From Thermoflavimicrobium daqui (lineage in GTDB: Bacteria; Bacillota; Bacilli; Thermoactinomycetales; Thermoactinomycetaceae), in NCBI RefSeq assembly GCF_003313465.1, contig NZ_KZ845665.1:186001-250000 (forward strand): a DNA stretch of 64,000 nt, written 5' to 3'. The notes beneath the pieces were generated by a model. It was not told where the DNA came from and did no database searches. It was given only the letters and a program-made list of their open reading frames with translations. Made by a program: the position numbers and the translations under genes. Shown one piece after another: positions 55,171 through 62,907 of this stretch (position 1 is its first letter; each line of letters opens with the position of its first letter).

Positions 55171-55222
55171 TTAATAAGATATAACTAATTATAACTAGTT
55201 ATAATTAGTTATATCTTATTAA
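55171..55222. promoter_or_regulatory. Perfect 52-bp palindrome between modA and its regulator
   Basis: All 26 bases of the left half are complementary to the right half, with no loop. The centre, TTATAACTAGTTATAA, is flanked by further ATAACTA/TAGTTAT units. The sequence is 100% symmetric in the divergent control region, 138 bp from modA and 80 bp from the regulator start, so it is very probably an operator. Confidence 0.85.
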
Positions 55223-55302
55223 AGTTTAGCATTCTATTTATTTGAGGGAAATAGTTTTTAGATGATAGAATAGAACAAATGGAGTGTCATATGGAGGACA
55301 TC

Positions 55303-56244
55303 ATGTCGAAAGATGTTTTATATACAACGGAAGAGATTGCTCAGATCTTAAAAGTGTCAAAGCTGACCGTTTATGATTTGATTAAAAAAGGTGAACTACC
55401 TGCTTACCGCGTAGGTAGACAAATGCGCATTGACCCAGAGGACTTAGAAAGATATAAAGCGAAAGCAAAAGGCATAAGTCCAGTTATATCTCCTACAATA
55501 CCCACGGAGACGAATCCATCACAAAGAGTTAGATCAAGTCATGATGTAGTGATTAGTGGGCAAGATATCAGCTTAGATATTTTAGCTAGACATATGGAGA
55601 AATATAGCGATCAATTTCGCCCTTTGCGATCCTACGCGGGAAGTTTAAATAGCTTAATGGCTATGTTTCAAGGAGAATGTGATATAGTCAGTACACACTT
55701 ATTTGATGGGGAAACAGGTGAATATAATGTTCCATATATCCGACGTATTTTGATGGGGCACCGTTATAAAGTAGTCAATCTTATTTCACGTTGGATTGGA
55801 TTTTTCGTACAGAAAGGAAATCCAAAAAGTATTCAATCATGGGAAGATTTATTAAAACCAGGGGTACGAATGATTCAGCGTGAGAAAGGATCAGGAACTA
55901 GAGTTTTTATTGATGAGCAACTCCACCAAAGAGGAATATCCCCTTTATCTATCTTAGGATCGGAAAGAGAAGAGTATAGTCACCTTAGTGTGGCAGGAGC
56001 AGTTGCCAGTAATGAGGTAGATGTAGGAATTGGTATTGAAAAAGCGGCCCTTGTTGTAGGAGTGGATTTTATTCCTTTGATGAAAGAAAGATACGATCTC
56101 GTGATTTTAAAGGAGACACACCATCAACATTTAGTGCAAATGATTGAAAAAATACTTACATCTGATGCATTTAAACAGGAGCTAAAGGCGATAGGTGGAT
56201 ATGATGTATCACGAACGGGTCAACTCATTTATGAAACGTACTAA
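55303..56244 (+). CDS. Molybdate-type regulator: HTH plus substrate-binding domain (YvgK-like)
   Basis: This 313-residue protein has an N-terminal excisionase/MerR-like helix-turn-helix (YTTEEIAQILKVSKLTVYDLIKKGELPAYRVGRQ, split here over residues 7-40) and a C-terminal periplasmic-binding-type domain (GEKGSGTRVFIDEQL as REKGSGTRVFIDEQL, AVASNEVDVGIGIEKAA). B. subtilis YvgK has the same layout beside its mod genes. It is a likely molybdate-responsive regulator of modABC. I chose ATG 55303, 5 nt past GGAGG; ATG 55279 has no site. Confidence 0.87.
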   Translation: MSKDVLYTTEEIAQILKVSKLTVYDLIKKGELPAYRVGRQMRIDPEDLERYKAKAKGISPVISPTIPTETNPSQRVRSSHDVVISGQDISLDILARHMEKYSDQFRPLRSYAGSLNSLMAMFQGECDIVSTHLFDGETGEYNVPYIRRILMGHRYKVVNLISRWIGFFVQKGNPKSIQSWEDLLKPGVRMIQREKGSGTRVFIDEQLHQRGISPLSILGSEREEYSHLSVAGAVASNEVDVGIGIEKAALVVGVDFIPLMKERYDLVILKETHHQHLVQMIEKILTSDAFKQELKAIGGYDVSRTGQLIYETY

Positions 56245-56303
56245 AATCGGTTTATCTAATAGGAAATAGTTAGATATAGTGTAGACTTTAAATATAAAAT
56301 AGG

Positions 56304-56351
56304 GCGTGAAGATCCCCACTTCCAATCAATGAGCAGTGGGGATCTTCACGC
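56304..56351. terminator. Bidirectional terminator with 16-bp stem
   Basis: Perfect arms 56304-56319 and 56336-56351 with a 16-nt loop. The right arm contains the stop codon of the minus-strand permease gene. T-rich sequence follows on the minus strand. Confidence 0.8.
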
Positions 56352-57128
56352 TTGGACGTACTGATCAAGTAATTTGCTACTAATCCAAATAAAGAGTAAA
56401 GTAAATAAGATTTCTATCATCAAATTTCCTATATAAAAAGAGCTAGCTAAACCGCCGAATGTTTGTACAAAAGAAGCTAGTTCTTGATGATTAGAAGATA
56501 TATTCCCCCACTCAGTTATAGTTTGCACTGGGTTCGAAATAAACAATGGCTTGATAATTCCAGCAGCGAGGAAAAAACCAAATCCAGCAAGAAAATGATT
56601 TTTTTCGACTGATTTTGCTAATAAAACGGCACATAGTATAAGAAATCCTGTAGAAAGGGAAGTAGTTAAAACAAAAAGGATAATTTCAACACTATGATGG
56701 ACTAACCAATCGTAAAAGTAAGATCCCCAGTTTTCTTGACGGATAGAAAAGCCAAACAGGTTTGTGATCAATCCTGGTGATAGCTTCCAAGCGAAGATAG
56801 AAATGAAATGTCCTAAGATAAACGAAATGATCAGTAGTAGATAACCTGTAAACATCTTGGCAGAAAGTAATAAAAAGCCATGATGGGGAAGGTTAAGCCA
56901 ATGAGTGGCTGTATTTCCTCTCCATTCTTTTAAAACAGAATAAATTGCCCAGATACCTAGGTAAACCAGATGGATGACTAAAAAGGAAAAATAGATGACT
57001 AGCTTAACACTTGATGAAGGAAGAATCACTACGAAAATGGATGTTAGAGTGAATATCAAAGCATGAATAGTTATCCATATTTTTGAGGCGTGCAGCTCTT
57101 TTTGACATAATGTAAACCAAATATTCAC
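56346..57128 (-). CDS. ABC-2 type permease of GntR-ABC operon
   Basis: This 260-residue protein has six hydrophobic segments and no signal peptide, beginning MNIWFTLCQKELHASKIW, a typical cytoplasmic start of ABC-2 permeases. Its ATG overlaps the stop of the ATPase gene by 4 nt. Together with the ATPase and the YtrA-like regulator it forms an efflux-type transporter unit. Substrate unknown; a role against envelope-active compounds is inferred from the regulator. Confidence 0.8.
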   Translation of the reverse strand: MNIWFTLCQKELHASKIWITIHALIFTLTSIFVVILPSSSVKLVIYFSFLVIHLVYLGIWAIYSVLKEWRGNTATHWLNLPHHGFLLLSAKMFTGYLLLIISFILGHFISIFAWKLSPGLITNLFGFSIRQENWGSYFYDWLVHHSVEIILFVLTTSLSTGFLILCAVLLAKSVEKNHFLAGFGFFLAAGIIKPLFISNPVQTITEWGNISSNHQELASFVQTFGGLASSFYIGNLMIEILFTLLFIWISSKLLDQYVQA

Positions 57129-57823
57129 CGAGCAACCTCCTTCATCATATGGAGCATACTTTGTCCTTTGGTTTCACGAAGCTCTTCCGCTGAAGCAAAT
57201 AAATGTAACTGACCTTGATTCAGAAAAATCACATAGTCTAAATAAGGCTCAATTTCACTTACTTCATGCGAAGAGACGATCAGTGTTTGTTTTTCCACTT
57301 CAGCAAAGGCAACAAACATTTTTAAAATATCTTCACGTACGACTGGATCTAATCCAGCTAGTGGCTCATCCATTAAAATAAGTGGTACTTGTCGCGATAA
57401 AGATATGGCTATGTTTAAACTAGTATGTTGTCCTTTGGATAAGTGTTTGATTTTCGTATGATCGTTTATCTTAAGAGATTGAATGATTTCTGTCGCTTTA
57501 GATGGCTGGAAGTCTGGATAAACTTTTGCTGCATAGTGTAACATTTCTTGGACGGTATAAAAATCATAGAGACCTTGATCACCTGCTACATAGGCAACTT
57601 GATGATTGATTCGGCGAGAGACGGTATGCCCGTTGATTTGTATTTGTCCCTCATCAGGGCGAATTAGCCCCGCTAATAGGCGGAGAAATGTTGTCTTGCC
57701 ACTCCCATTCGGTCCGACTAAGCCTATAAATCCGTGTGAAGGAAGAGAGAGGGACAAGCTTTGTATCACTGTTTGATTGTGAAAGCGTTTGGTTGCCCCT
57801 GAGATGTTAACCACATGTTGCAT
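57125..57823 (-). CDS. ABC transporter ATPase (YtrB-like)
   Basis: This 232-residue ATPase has Walker A GPNGSGKTT, a variant signature HLSKGQHTSLNIA, Walker B LILMDEPLAGLD and the H-loop SSHEVSEIE. The LSKGQ signature is typical of Ytr-type exporters. It starts 1 nt inside the stop of the GntR gene (TAATG) and overlaps the permease start, so the three genes are translationally coupled. Confidence 0.9.
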   Translation of the reverse strand: MQHVVNISGATKRFHNQTVIQSLSLSLPSHGFIGLVGPNGSGKTTFLRLLAGLIRPDEGQIQINGHTVSRRINHQVAYVAGDQGLYDFYTVQEMLHYAAKVYPDFQPSKATEIIQSLKINDHTKIKHLSKGQHTSLNIAISLSRQVPLILMDEPLAGLDPVVREDILKMFVAFAEVEKQTLIVSSHEVSEIEPYLDYVIFLNQGQLHLFASAEELRETKGQSMLHMMKEVAR

Positions 57824-58191
57824 TACTTCCCCTCTTTCTTAATGGTTTGAATGATCTGCAGTAAAATTTCTTCATCTGTAAAGCCCATTTGTTGCATGGA
57901 GTGATAGAATTGATCGACTTGCTCTTGTGCTAGGGACTTTCTGAGTTGTTGAATTATTTCTTGATTATTTGTTACAAAAGATCCTTGACCTCTCCTTTTT
58001 TCAATGATTCCGTCGCGTTCCATATCACTATACGTCCGTTGGACAGTGTTGGGGTTTACGCCGACTTCAACAGCAGTTTCACGAACGGAGGGGAGCTTAT
58101 CACCTGAACGCAGTACACCTTTACAGATTTTTCGGTAAAATTCATTTTTTAATTGAAGATATATTGGCTGATCATTGGTAAATTTCATCAT
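57823..58191 (-). CDS. GntR-family regulator, YtrA subfamily
   Basis: This 122-residue protein has a winged helix (SGDKLPSVRETAVEVGVNPNTVQRTYSDMERDG, within residues 28-60) and a short helical dimerisation tail. The small size and ABC-operon position define the YtrA subfamily. B. subtilis YtrA represses its ABC operon until cell-wall antibiotics act. An operator lies 23 bp upstream of its start, and two more precede neighbouring units, so this protein probably rules all three. Confidence 0.9.
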   Translation of the reverse strand: MMKFTNDQPIYLQLKNEFYRKICKGVLRSGDKLPSVRETAVEVGVNPNTVQRTYSDMERDGIIEKRRGQGSFVTNNQEIIQQLRKSLAQEQVDQFYHSMQQMGFTDEEILLQIIQTIKKEGK

Positions 58192-58213
58192 AATTCTCCC
58201 TTAACCTTTACCA

Positions 58214-58243
58214 ACTGTACGAGTTAAATCATACACTATTATA
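58214..58243 (-). promoter_or_regulatory. YtrA-type operator 1 and -10 of GntR-ABC operon
   Basis: ACTGTA-N12-TACACT at 58214-58237 on the plus strand, an inverted half-site pair. The minus-strand -10 TATAAT (58243-58238) abuts it, so bound repressor would cover the transcription start. Confidence 0.8.
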
Positions 58244-58266
58244 TTTAGTTTAGACAAGCAAGAAAA

Positions 58267-58292
58267 GATCATCCAGTTTTGACTGGATGATC
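58267..58292 (-). terminator. Intrinsic terminator of second ABC module
   Basis: An 11-bp perfect stem (58267-58277 with 58282-58292) and 4-nt loop is followed on the minus strand by TTTTCTT. It lies 11 nt past the end of the degraded permease gene. Confidence 0.85.
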
Positions 58293-58303
58293 GCACCATT
58301 CAC

Positions 58304-58973
58304 TCATATATCTTTTTTAGCAAAGGAATAAAAAGAGAAAATAAAAAGAGGTAGAGCTAAGTTAGCCAGATAAGAATGGAAATCAAAAAGCTAGTGTTTG
58401 GAAAGATAGGTAAATCGATGACACCTGATCCGGAAAACATAAGGCCAAATAATATGGGAATGACTTGATTTCTAGAGTAGACAGCAATTGCAAAAACCAT
58501 ACTATTTATTAAAAAAGATCCTGTCACTTTTATTTTTAAAAGTGTAAGTAGCTGAAGCAAATCCTCTATATCACTCATTTGCTTAAATTGAGTAAAGATA
58601 GCAGCTGTGATCAGGGATGCAAATAGTACAACAACTAACACGAAAAGTGTATATAAAAGGAACGCAATATACTTAGAAAACAAAATTTGTAATCGTGTAA
58701 CTGGACGAATAAATAACATTTTGGATGTACCCACGAAAATTCACCATAAATTAACTGAGTAGAGAAAACCATGGATATGAGGATATAAATTTGGATTGGA
58801 TAACTAAATAGGATTTCCACTGTTTCCCAATATTCACTAAATGATCCTTCTATAAAAAGAAGTAATAAACCCAAAATGAATACAATGGCAAAAGCGATCC
58901 ATAGCATGATTTTGTTCGATTTTCGACTGTAAATTTTCATATTTTCATTTTGGATAAGTGGATATAACTCCAT
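58304..58973 (-). pseudogene. ABC-2 permease broken by two frameshifts
   Basis: The 5' part runs from ATG 58973 in one frame and reads IYGEFSW up to about 58733. There it continues as VHPK, while the next frame supplies GTSKMLFIRPVTRLQILFSKY, the expected continuation (compare SEFSWGTIKLLL in the adjacent fusion gene). Adding one G to the GGG at 58732-58730 restores the frame. A second shift near 58370 is needed to join ISILIW to LANLALPLFIFSFYSFAKKDI, ending at TGA 58304. Six membrane segments result. One lesion could be a sequencing slip, but two argue for decay. Confidence 0.8.
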
Positions 58974-58984
58974 GTTTGTCGCTC

Positions 58985-59830
58985 CTATATTACAATTTTA
59001 CCTGTATCACTATTCATTTTAATATGAGTCCGATTGTCTTTGATATTGCCTGTATATCCTTCAATCTGATTAATTCCAGTCATTTTCCATTGGGTTTGCT
59101 TGAGTACTCTGTTTATATTGATGTTCGTTGAGATGAATCCATTCGAAACTAAGCTGAGATAATAAGTGTTTGGCACTTGCTTCACACCAACTTCAATGCT
59201 ACCGCGGGTGGTATGGAGCTGATTATCATATTTTAACTCCGTCCAATTATTTATCTTAATATTGCCGCTATTACTCTCGATATATATTTTGCTATCTAAC
59301 TCACCAATTGTAATCGTGCCGATATCCGAACTCGCAATCAGTTGCTGTCCTTTAAATCCTTGTAGTGAAATTCTTCCTAGGCCACTTTTGATCGTTAAAA
59401 GGTTAGCTTTTAAGGTTTGGTTACTAGAGATGCTTGACATCTCTGAGACAATTTCAATAGAATGAAATTTTTGATCGGGCAAATAAATATGTAGGGCAAT
59501 TGAATTGGTTAGTCTTAAAGAGACAGCCCCTATATTTTGATCAAAGCCATGAATTTCTAATACCTGATTCTTTACTGAGATATTGAGTATTGGTTTGCTA
59601 AATTGGGAAGTTCTGCCTGAAAGACTTACATGGATTTGCTGATCTTTACTGGTATGGAATTGGATATGGAAAATCTCACTTGAAACTTTTAATTTTTGGA
59701 TCGTGTTACTTGCTATGACTTTGCTGATATTCTCATTTTTGCTAAAAAAATGCCCCACTATTAATACACTACCAAGATATATAACAAAAAAGCCTAAAAT
59801 GGTTATCCAAATCATCTTCTGTTTATTCAT
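58985..59830 (-). CDS. DUF4097-type membrane-anchored protein (LiaG-like)
   Basis: This 281-residue protein has one N-terminal membrane segment (residues 7-27), then a repetitive parallel-beta region with alternating short strands (IQFHTSKDQQIHVSLSG, LLTIKSGLGRISLQGF, IESNSGNIKINNW, SDTGKIVI). The GxI/GxL periodicity is typical of DUF4097 proteins such as LiaG, found in cell-envelope stress operons. Intact, lying 11 nt before the broken permease gene and 14 nt after the fusion gene. ATG 59830 has AGAGGAAG upstream. Confidence 0.8.
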   Translation of the reverse strand: MNKQKMIWITILGFFVIYLGSVLIVGHFFSKNENISKVIASNTIQKLKVSSEIFHIQFHTSKDQQIHVSLSGRTSQFSKPILNISVKNQVLEIHGFDQNIGAVSLRLTNSIALHIYLPDQKFHSIEIVSEMSSISSNQTLKANLLTIKSGLGRISLQGFKGQQLIASSDIGTITIGELDSKIYIESNSGNIKINNWTELKYDNQLHTTRGSIEVGVKQVPNTYYLSLVSNGFISTNININRVLKQTQWKMTGINQIEGYTGNIKDNRTHIKMNSDTGKIVI

Positions 59831-59844
59831 TGCTACACTTCCTC

Positions 59845-60948
59845 TTATATATCTTGATGTTGAAAATGAAGCCAGCATATCCATAACAAAACGATATAAA
59901 ATACAAGCCAAACCAATAAAGAAATAGTTAAGTTGAATACTGGAATAACTGGTATCAATGGATTGGTAACCATCATGAAAATGATTGAGACTAAAATGGA
60001 AAGAAAATGGTTTCGAGAAAGTAGTGCGGCAAGAAAGGCAACACAGATATAAATTAGAAAAGAAAATAGCTTGAGCCCGATCTGTAGTAGAAATGGGAAA
60101 AGTAATGGAGTCAGATTTGAATCGTTAATTCCAGCAGCTAGTGTAGCGATAATGATCGCGATGATACTGCTTACAAGCAATCCATAGAGGGAGAAAGCTA
60201 AAGCAGTCAGGTATTTAGATAGCAATATTTTTGCACGCGAAGGCGAATGGATTAACAGTAGCTTAATCGTTCCCCAAGAAAATTCACTAGTCACTAATTG
60301 CGGTGAAATAATAAGAGTTAGAATTAAAGTAATTTGAAAACCGAAGCTGAATGTTCTTATCATAATGTCCTCAAAAGTAAACATTTGTTGCTTTTCTGTG
60401 TTATTTTCCATAGATAACTTACGAATATAGTTACGTAGTTCACGAATTCCAGCTGAATCAAGTCCATTGGTAGGCTCATCTAAAATTAAGAGTGAGGGAG
60501 AGTGAAGTAAAGCTTGAGCTAAACCTAAACGTTGGCGCATTCCTAATGAATAGGTTTCTACTTTTTCATATATCCGGTTCGCTAAGCCTACCAGCTGAGT
60601 TACTTCCATTATTCTTTGATGTGCGACTCCTTTATTCATACAAGCAAAATGCAATAGGTTATTATAACCGGACAAAAATGGATACATATCTGGATTTTCT
60701 ACAATGGCTCCTACCTTAGAAATAGCATGTGAAAAATCTTTCTCTAAATGATAGCCTTGAATAAAAATACTACCTTTTGTTATAGAGGAAAGCCCTACTA
60801 TCATGCGAATGGTGGTTGTTTTGCCAGCCCCATTGGGTCCCAAAAAGCCAAATACTTCTCCTGAAAAAATATCTAAAGATAGATTATCTACAATCACACG
60901 CCCATTAACTACTTTACTCACATTTTTTAATTGAAGAATGGGTTCCAA
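59845..60948 (-). CDS. ABC ATPase-permease deletion fusion
   Basis: Residues 1-185 are the front of an ABC ATPase: Walker A GPNGAGKTT, signature YSLGMRQRLGLAQALL, Walker B LLILDEPTNGLD. Before any H-loop the sequence changes at about KLSMEN-NTEKQQ into the second half of an ABC-2 permease (QLVTSEFSWGTIKLLLIHSP, then four membrane segments and the end CWLHFQHQDI). Roughly the last third of an ATPase and the first membrane segment of a permease are missing, and the junction is in frame. It is most likely a deletion product, not an active exporter. TTG start after GGAGGTGA; operator 2 lies 33 nt upstream. Confidence 0.85.
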   Translation of the reverse strand: MEPILQLKNVSKVVNGRVIVDNLSLDIFSGEVFGFLGPNGAGKTTTIRMIVGLSSITKGSIFIQGYHLEKDFSHAISKVGAIVENPDMYPFLSGYNNLLHFACMNKGVAHQRIMEVTQLVGLANRIYEKVETYSLGMRQRLGLAQALLHSPSLLILDEPTNGLDSAGIRELRNYIRKLSMENNTEKQQMFTFEDIMIRTFSFGFQITLILTLIISPQLVTSEFSWGTIKLLLIHSPSRAKILLSKYLTALAFSLYGLLVSSIIAIIIATLAAGINDSNLTPLLFPFLLQIGLKLFSFLIYICVAFLAALLSRNHFLSILVSIIFMMVTNPLIPVIPVFNLTISLLVWLVFYIVLLWICWLHFQHQDI

Positions 60949-60980
60949 TTTTACGTCACCTCCATATTCTATAGTTACAT

Positions 60981-61004
60981 AGTGTACTATTAATATAGTA
61001 CACA
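60981..61004 (-). promoter_or_regulatory. YtrA-type operator 2, upstream of the fusion gene
   Basis: AGTGTA-N12-TACACA, with inner symmetry extending to a 22-bp near-perfect palindrome (GTGTACTAT and ATAGTACAC). Same half-sites and spacer as operators 1 and 3. Confidence 0.8.
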
Positions 61005-61050
61005 GTGGGATAAAAAAAGTAGAACATGGTTCTATGAGGAAAGATTATCT

Positions 61051-61251
61051 CTATGAAGCGTTCTTACGAGTGATTAGGGCTCCAATTCCTGAAATAATAC
61101 CAATTCCAATGGCTCCAATGAAACTAAAAATAAGATTTTTATCTTCTAAGGTAAGATAGAGAACTCCATTAAATAAAAGGGAGAAGATAGATAAAAGGAA
61201 CAACCACTTACAAATTTGATAGGACAAAGTCTTTTTATTCATCATATTCAC
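61051..61251 (-). CDS. Small two-helix membrane protein (66 aa)
   Basis: This 66-residue protein has two hydrophobic segments (about residues 13-33 and 40-60) joined by a short acidic loop (LTLEDKN), with basic residues on both ends (NKKTLSYQICK, TRKNAS). GAGGTGA precedes the ATG. No family recognised. Operator 3, identical in its half-sites to that of the GntR-ABC operon, lies 16 bp upstream, so it is probably the third member of the regulon. Confidence 0.75.
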   Translation of the reverse strand: MNMMNKKTLSYQICKWLFLLSIFSLLFNGVLYLTLEDKNLIFSFIGAIGIGIISGIGALITRKNAS

Positions 61252-61266
61252 CTCGGTTCTTATTTA

Positions 61267-61290
61267 ACTGTACTATTGTGATAATACACT
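61267..61290 (-). promoter_or_regulatory. YtrA-type operator 3
   Basis: ACTGTA-N12-TACACT, with half-sites identical to operator 1 at 58214. It lies just ahead of the small membrane protein gene. Confidence 0.8.
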
Positions 61291-61337
61291 ATATATTTTG
61301 GAGAGACAATAGGTAAAAATGTGACAGGTTTTTTTCT

Positions 61338-61410
61338 TTGAACTCTTTCAAAATCAAACATTATAATCTATAATATAGTTAATATTCCGTTACGGTAGAA
61401 TATTCTACCG
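61338..61410 (+). promoter_or_regulatory. LPMO promoter with 18-bp perfect palindrome
   Basis: TTGAAC (61338-61343), an 18-bp spacer and TATAAT (61362-61367). The perfect palindrome CGGTAGAATATTCTACCG (61393-61410) lies just downstream, with CCGTTA on each side and TCCGTTAT/ATAACGGA (about 61413 and 61465) as a second inverted pair. It reads like a repressor operator and structured leader. Confidence 0.65.
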
Positions 61411-61513
61411 AATCCGTTATGTGGACTATTTGCTTAATAATATCTAGCGAATGGATTATCCCAAATAACGGACTTATCACATGATTATGATTAATGGTTA
61501 GGAGGTAGATGTA

Positions 61514-62170
61514 ATGGCATCACAAAGTGTCAAGAAAGTCAAAATCTCTCCGTTGCTTGTAGTCTTGGGAATGCTCTTCGGGTTAACTAGTACAATGATA
61601 TTCGCTCAAATTGCTTCTGCCCATGGCTACATTGAGTCTCCAGCGAGTCGTTCATATCTATGTAAAACAGGTCAGAACAAAAATTGTGGTCAAATCCAAT
61701 GGGAACCTCAGAGTGTAGAAGGCCCTGGATCGTTCCCGCAATCAGGTCCGGCAGATGGTCAAATCACTGGTGCTGGTCGTTATCCAGAATTATATGCACA
61801 AACGACAGATCGGTGGTCTAAAGTTAATATTACAGGTGGGAAGAATACCTTTAAATGGTATTTAACAGCTCCGCATAGTACAAAAGAATGGAAATATTAC
61901 ATTACCAAAAAAGGTTGGAATCCTAATAAACCTTTAGCTCGTGCTGATCTTGATCCAGTATTCTGTTACTATTATGATGGTGGCAAAAGACCTCCAAATA
62001 CGGTTACACATGAATGTAATGTACCCACTGATCGTAGTGGATACCACTTGATTCTAGGTGTTTGGGAAATTGCAGATACGGGCAATGCCTTCTATCAGGT
62101 AATAGATGCTAATCTAATTAATGGTAGTTCAAGTGTCCAATTCCCTGCAGTACCTAGTAAAAATTTTTAG
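61514..62170 (+). CDS. AA10 lytic polysaccharide monooxygenase (chitin/cellulose active)
   Basis: This 218-residue secreted protein has a Sec signal ending IASA, so the mature protein starts HGYIESPASR. The new N-terminal His37 and His121 (TAPHSTKEW) form the copper histidine brace, and the GNAFYQVIDANL segment provides the axial aromatic residue. These features mark AA10 enzymes, which cut crystalline chitin or cellulose by oxidation. Single domain, no binding module. ATG follows AGGAGG. A palindromic operator in the promoter suggests substrate control. Confidence 0.94.
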   Translation: MASQSVKKVKISPLLVVLGMLFGLTSTMIFAQIASAHGYIESPASRSYLCKTGQNKNCGQIQWEPQSVEGPGSFPQSGPADGQITGAGRYPELYAQTTDRWSKVNITGGKNTFKWYLTAPHSTKEWKYYITKKGWNPNKPLARADLDPVFCYYYDGGKRPPNTVTHECNVPTDRSGYHLILGVWEIADTGNAFYQVIDANLINGSSSVQFPAVPSKNF

Positions 62171-62372
62171 GTAATTAACTGAGGATGCTGTTCGACCATA
62201 CTAATAACCAGAGAAAATCATTTCTAATGTAAGAGAGACTTTCTCCCAGTAGGACAGAGTTGATTAGATGGGAATATAAGGGAAAATGCTAAGAGGTGCA
62301 TTGAGAGGTTACGAATAGACAAGAGATATTTTAATTTATCATTTATGAAGGATAATAAGCTGCTACTTAAGA

Positions 62373-62400
62373 GGAGGGCTATAAAAGCTCTCCTTTTTTG
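62373..62400 (+). terminator. Intrinsic terminator
   Basis: Stem 62373-62380 with 62386-62393 (one mismatch) followed by T6. It lies 200 nt past the LPMO stop; the region between (62171-62372) shows no gene and may be a long 3' UTR. Confidence 0.7.
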
Positions 62401-62468
62401 TATGCGTTAACAAATCATAATAGATAGATCATAATGAAAAAGAAGATTTATGATGGATAAAATCTTAT

Positions 62469-62611
62469 AGAGCATGTTGCATAAATCGAGTTAAAACCCT
62501 TGTTCTACCTATTCCAAGAGCAAATCGTGTTTGAAACGAGTGACTTTTGTACCAGCCTATAGCGGAAGCGAGTTCAAAAGTGATGAGCGGTTGGTTTATG
62601 TAACAACCTCT
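62469..62611. repeat. Dispersed MITE-like repeat, copy B
   Basis: This roughly 143-bp element has left end AGAGCATGTTGCATAAATC and right end the inverse of AGAGGTTGTTACATAAACC (15 of 19 matching). The interior AGCCTATAGCGGAAGCGAGT and GATGAGCGGTTGGTTTATG is shared with the copies at 29.1 and 37.5 kb. The rest of the gap 62612-62907 is AT-rich promoter-like sequence. Confidence 0.6.
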
Positions 62612-62907
62612 GATAATTATATTATAGTTGATCTAGTTGTTCAGAGTGTTTTTTAAGCTTTATACAGTAACATATCTATTTTACAATGAATCTTGAACCC
62701 CATTTAACGAATATTTAATTAAATTAAATTTAATCTAATTATTAACCTCTTTTTACATCTCAATAAGTAACAAAGATAGAAAGTTATGTTATACTTTTAT
62801 ATGAACATTATTAATTAAAAGATAGTCCAGATATTTTGTAATGGGCGGAATAGTAGTTAACTTATTAAATTACAGACTTCGATGCTTAAAAGGAGGCAAG
62901 GTAGGTA

